Source of the DNA: Chloroflexota bacterium
GTDB lineage: Bacteria; Chloroflexota; UBA6077
DNA: 8,271 nt
Direction: 5' to 3'
Assembly: GCA_023380955.1 (NCBI GenBank)
Contig: JAMCTB010000233.1
Span: 3,228 to 11,498 of the forward strand
The notes beneath the pieces are model-generated. The model was not told the DNA's origin. It saw only the letters and a list, made by a program, of their open reading frames with translations, and searched no databases. The position numbers and the translations under genes were made by a program. Numbering within the stretch: the first letter of the stretch is position 1; the number at the start of each line of letters is the position of its first letter. Below, piece by piece: positions 6,393 through 8,271 of this stretch.

Positions 6393-7416
6393 TATCGCCA
6401 GGCTCCTCTGCCAATAGGGCCCGCCCCGATAAGCCCAGCTCCGGTACCGCTCCCTCCTGGGACTCCCGCGCGGCCTCGCCCTCCTGCCCGGCAGCCAGGA
6501 TCACCCCCAGTGCGATTGAAAGCAGCTTGCCCTGGTGGGGATCCGCGCGAGAGGCGATGACGATGGGGGCGGCCGCACCGACCACGATCCCAGCCATCCG
6601 GCCTCCAGCGAGGAAGGTCATCACCTTCGCCATCAGGTTGCCGGCCTCCACGCTGGGCACCAACAGGATGTCAGCCCGCCCGGCCACCGGCCCTCCGATC
6701 CCCTTGGTCTCGGCCGCCGCCACCGAGACGGCGTTGTCCAGGCCGAAGGGACCGTCCACCAGGGCGCCCGTGATCTGCCCCCGATCGGCCATCTTCGAGA
6801 GGGCTGCGGCGTCCACCGTCGCCGGAATCTCGGGGTTCACCGACTCCGCCGGGGCCAGGACCGCGACACGGGGCTCGGCCAGCCCCAAAGCGTGGGCCAC
6901 GGCCACGGCATTCCTGGCTATCTCCAGCTTCTGCCGAAGAGTCGGGAAGAGCACCACACCGCCATCGGTGACGTACATCAACCGGTCGACCCCCGGCATC
7001 TCGATCAGGGCAACGTGGCTGAGCAGACGGCCGGTCCGGAGCCCCGCGTCCCGATCCAGCACGGCCCGCAGCAGCTCCGCCGTCTCCATCTTTCCCTTCA
7101 CCAGCAGCTTCGCCTGGCCCTGCCGCACCAGCCCAACTGCCCGGCGCGCTGCCTCCGCGGCCCCTCCCTCGCGAGCGGGCACCTCCACCATCTGGGCCTT
7201 GAGCTCCCGCAGATCGATGCCCTCCTTCGCAGTGATGGCGGCGATGCGCCGGCCATCCCCCACCAGAAAGGGCAGGGCTATGCCGGCCCGTGCGGCATCC
7301 CGCACCGCCAGCAGCACCTCCCGCTCTTCGGGCGCGGCGATGGCCACAGGGGTGGGGCCCACCGCTCGGGCCGCCGCCAGAAGGTCATCGAGTCGCTCTA
7401 TCTTGCTTCGCGCCAA
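6373..7416 (-). CDS. ptb: Phosphate butyryltransferase (phosphate acyltransferase family)
   Basis: A 347-residue enzyme of the phosphate acetyl/butyryltransferase family. It exchanges CoA of butyryl-, isobutyryl- or related acyl-CoA for phosphate to give acyl phosphate. Family motifs: LLVKGKMETAELLRAVL (104-120), GLRTGRLLSHVAL (125-137), TDGGVVLFP (150-158), NPEIPATVDAAAL (194-206), RGQITGALVDGPFGLDNA (212-229), KGIGGPVAGRADILLVPSVEAGN (238-260) and APIVIASRAD (283-292). The core ends near residue 305. The last 42 residues, rich in Ala, Gly and Glu, are extra compared with typical members of about 300 residues. The start is a TTG at 7416 with GGAGGG 6 nt upstream; a nearby ATG at 7430 is out of frame, and no in-frame ATG is near. 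It lies 108 nt downstream of buk, its usual partner. Phosphate acetyltransferase activity is possible, but adjacency to buk argues for a C4/C5 acyl substrate. Confidence 0.9.
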   Translation of the reverse strand: MARSKIERLDDLLAAARAVGPTPVAIAAPEEREVLLAVRDAARAGIALPFLVGDGRRIAAITAKEGIDLRELKAQMVEVPAREGGAAEAARRAVGLVRQGQAKLLVKGKMETAELLRAVLDRDAGLRTGRLLSHVALIEMPGVDRLMYVTDGGVVLFPTLRQKLEIARNAVAVAHALGLAEPRVAVLAPAESVNPEIPATVDAAALSKMADRGQITGALVDGPFGLDNAVSVAAAETKGIGGPVAGRADILLVPSVEAGNLMAKVMTFLAGGRMAGIVVGAAAPIVIASRADPHQGKLLSIALGVILAAGQEGEAARESQEGAVPELGLSGRALLAEEPGDRPAGHK

Positions 7417-7422
7417 TCCCCT

Positions 7423-7428
7423 CCCTCC
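7423..7428 (-). promoter_or_regulatory. Ribosome binding site for the TTG start of ptb
   Basis: GGAGGG on the minus strand, 6 nt before the TTG at 7414-7416, within a longer purine run. It is the main argument for a TTG start, since no in-frame ATG lies near the beginning of the conserved region. Confidence 0.6.
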
Positions 7429-7441
7429 ATAGACCGTTTTC

Positions 7442-7509
7442 GGGAGAGCGAGGGTCCTCCCGACCCATCTTCCGTCGACCGGGCGGCTCGGCAGGAGCCT
7501 CGCCCTCCC
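7442..7509 (-). other. Long stem-loop in the buk-ptb gap
   Basis: On the minus-strand RNA, GGGAGGGCGAGG (7509 to 7498) pairs with CCUCGCUCUCCC (7453 to 7442) over 12 bp with one G-U pair. After a 1-nt mismatch the stem continues with UCCU/AGGA, another mismatch, then CCGA/UCGG, leaving a 24-nt loop that contains the palindrome GTCGAC. That is about 20 pairs in 68 nt. It is followed by GAAAACGG and not by a T run, so it is not a standard intrinsic terminator. Its position between buk and ptb suggests mRNA stabilisation, processing or partial attenuation. Confidence 0.6.
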
Positions 7510-7524
7510 AATTCGCGCCGGTGG

Positions 7525-8271
7525 CTACCGTCTAATCGACTCTCCGTATCTCCTCGCCTGCTCCTCGCCACGCAGCACCCGCCGCGCTCCGGCCGCGAGG
7601 GCAGCCATCTCCTCTCCACCCGGGTACACCAGGAGGGGCCCCAGGAAGGAGACCCTCTCGGCAATCCAGCCCACGAAGAGGGCCGAGTGGGCGAGCCCGC
7701 CGGTGAGGACGATGGCATCCGGCTGCGCCCCCAGGGCCGCCGCCATGGCGCCTAATCTCCTTGCACACCTGGTAGGCCATGGCCTGATACACCAGACGAG
7801 CCTTCTCGTCGCCCGCGGCGATGCGCCGCTCCACCTCCTGGCCGTCGTTGGTCCCCAGGTGGGCCACCAGCCCCCCACCGCCCCAAAAGCGGCGCCGCAG
7901 GGCAGCGGGCGGCGTGGACTGGATCAACTCCAGCAGCCCCGTCAGGGGCAGCGTTCCCACCCGCTCCGGAGAGAACGGGCCCTGGTCGTTGGCGTTGTTC
8001 ACGTCTATCATCCGCCCCAGAAGGTGAGCGGAGACCGAGATCCCCCCGCCGAGGTGCACCACCACCAGCTTCAGATCCCCGTACCGCCGCCCCAACTCTG
8101 CCGCGGCCCGGCGCGCCGCCGATTTCATGGAGAGGGCGTGGCTCAGGCTGTGGCGCTCCAGTTCGGGAAGCCCGGACAGGCGCGCGACCTCCTCCATCTC
8201 GTCGACGCACACCGGATCCGTACAGTAACCCGCCACTCCGTGCTCCTGCATCAACTCGGCCGCCATCAACG
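7525..8271 (-). pseudogene. buk: Butyrate kinase, frameshifted by one extra base, 5' end outside the window
   Basis: Acetokinase-family butyrate kinase, which makes ATP from acyl phosphate and ADP. The N-terminal domain lies beyond the window. The visible part reads TDPVCVDEMEEVARLSGLPE, then SLSHALSMKSAARRAA, the phosphate-binding motif VVVHLGGGISVSAH, DVNNANDQGPFSPERVGTLP, GGGLVAHLGTND and DEKARLVYQAMAYQVCKEI, all typical of Buk. After KEI (codon ending at 7754) the frame changes. One extra base, taken as 7753 within ATTAGGC, moves the conserved remainder into the next frame: GAMAAALG, DAIVLTGGLAHS, ERVSFLGPLLVYPGGEEM and RVLRGEEQARRYGES, ending at the stop at 7525-7527. Read without a shift, the protein runs 73 residues of unrelated Arg/Gly-rich sequence to a stop at 7532-7534. 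Both halves match the family well, with no other damage, so the lesion is recent, a sequencing or assembly error, or a recoding site. ptb follows 108 nt downstream. Confidence 0.9.

Noticed and set aside
7398..7718. Separate small gene overlapping the 3' part of buk
   Set aside because: The Ser/Arg/Gly-rich translation has no motif and lies over the buk end in a third frame. The conserved buk sequence accounts for this stretch.
3491..7755. Several open frames of more than 400 codons on the plus strand opposite the oxidoreductase, ptb and buk genes
   Set aside because: Their translations are rich in Arg, His, Gly, Pro and Gln, show no family motifs and cross gene boundaries. They are antisense shadows caused by high GC and third-position bias.

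Overview
The window is very GC-rich bacterial DNA with tightly packed genes. Lineage cannot be fixed from sequence alone. System I cytochrome c maturation genes (ccmC with a small ccmD-like gene), a ferredoxin-dependent 2-oxoacid oxidoreductase, a kinase-based acyl-phosphate pathway, TTG starts with strong Shine-Dalgarno sequences and a Cache-domain chemoreceptor together suggest a free-living, motile or chemotactic, largely anaerobic or facultative organism. Chloroflexota or another deep-branching high-GC phylum is my best guess. High-GC Bacillota is possible but less likely, because that phylum mostly uses System II cytochrome c assembly.

Layout. (1) 2-817, plus strand: the end of a cytochrome c biogenesis operon, ccmC (5' end outside the window) then a 51-residue CcmD-like protein, closed by a perfect 16-bp-stem terminator at 851-888. 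(2) 889-3295, plus strand: a structured leader of about 217 nt, then a 710-residue methyl-accepting chemotaxis protein (single Cache sensor, tandem HAMP, long signalling hairpin), closed by its own terminator at 3250-3295. (3) 3455-8271, minus strand, convergent with the receptor: one operon-like set transcribed right to left, in the order butyrate kinase (frameshifted here, 5' end outside the window), phosphate butyryltransferase, and a four-subunit 2-oxoacid:ferredoxin oxidoreductase in the order delta (2x[4Fe-4S] ferredoxin), alpha, beta, gamma.

How the genes work together. The minus-strand set makes biochemical sense as an ATP-yielding route. The oxidoreductase would convert a 2-oxoacid (2-oxoisovalerate and relatives fit the company best) plus CoA and oxidised ferredoxin to acyl-CoA, CO2 and reduced ferredoxin. 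Ptb would exchange CoA for phosphate, and Buk would transfer the phosphate to ADP. This is the logic of the branched-chain keto-acid operons that pair ptb and buk with a branched-chain dehydrogenase complex, with the ferredoxin enzyme in place of the dehydrogenase. The buk reading frame carries one extra base near 7753, so the last step is either broken, affected by a sequence error, or rescued by recoding.

The three widest gaps in the minus-strand operon (buk-ptb, ptb-ferredoxin, ferredoxin-alpha) all contain inverted repeats. The ferredoxin-alpha gap holds a short tandem array of hairpins. I see no CRISPR array, insertion sequence, tRNA, rRNA or phage gene. I do not see an obviously new system; the most interesting points are the catabolic gene set, the buk frameshift and the inter-gene RNA structures.
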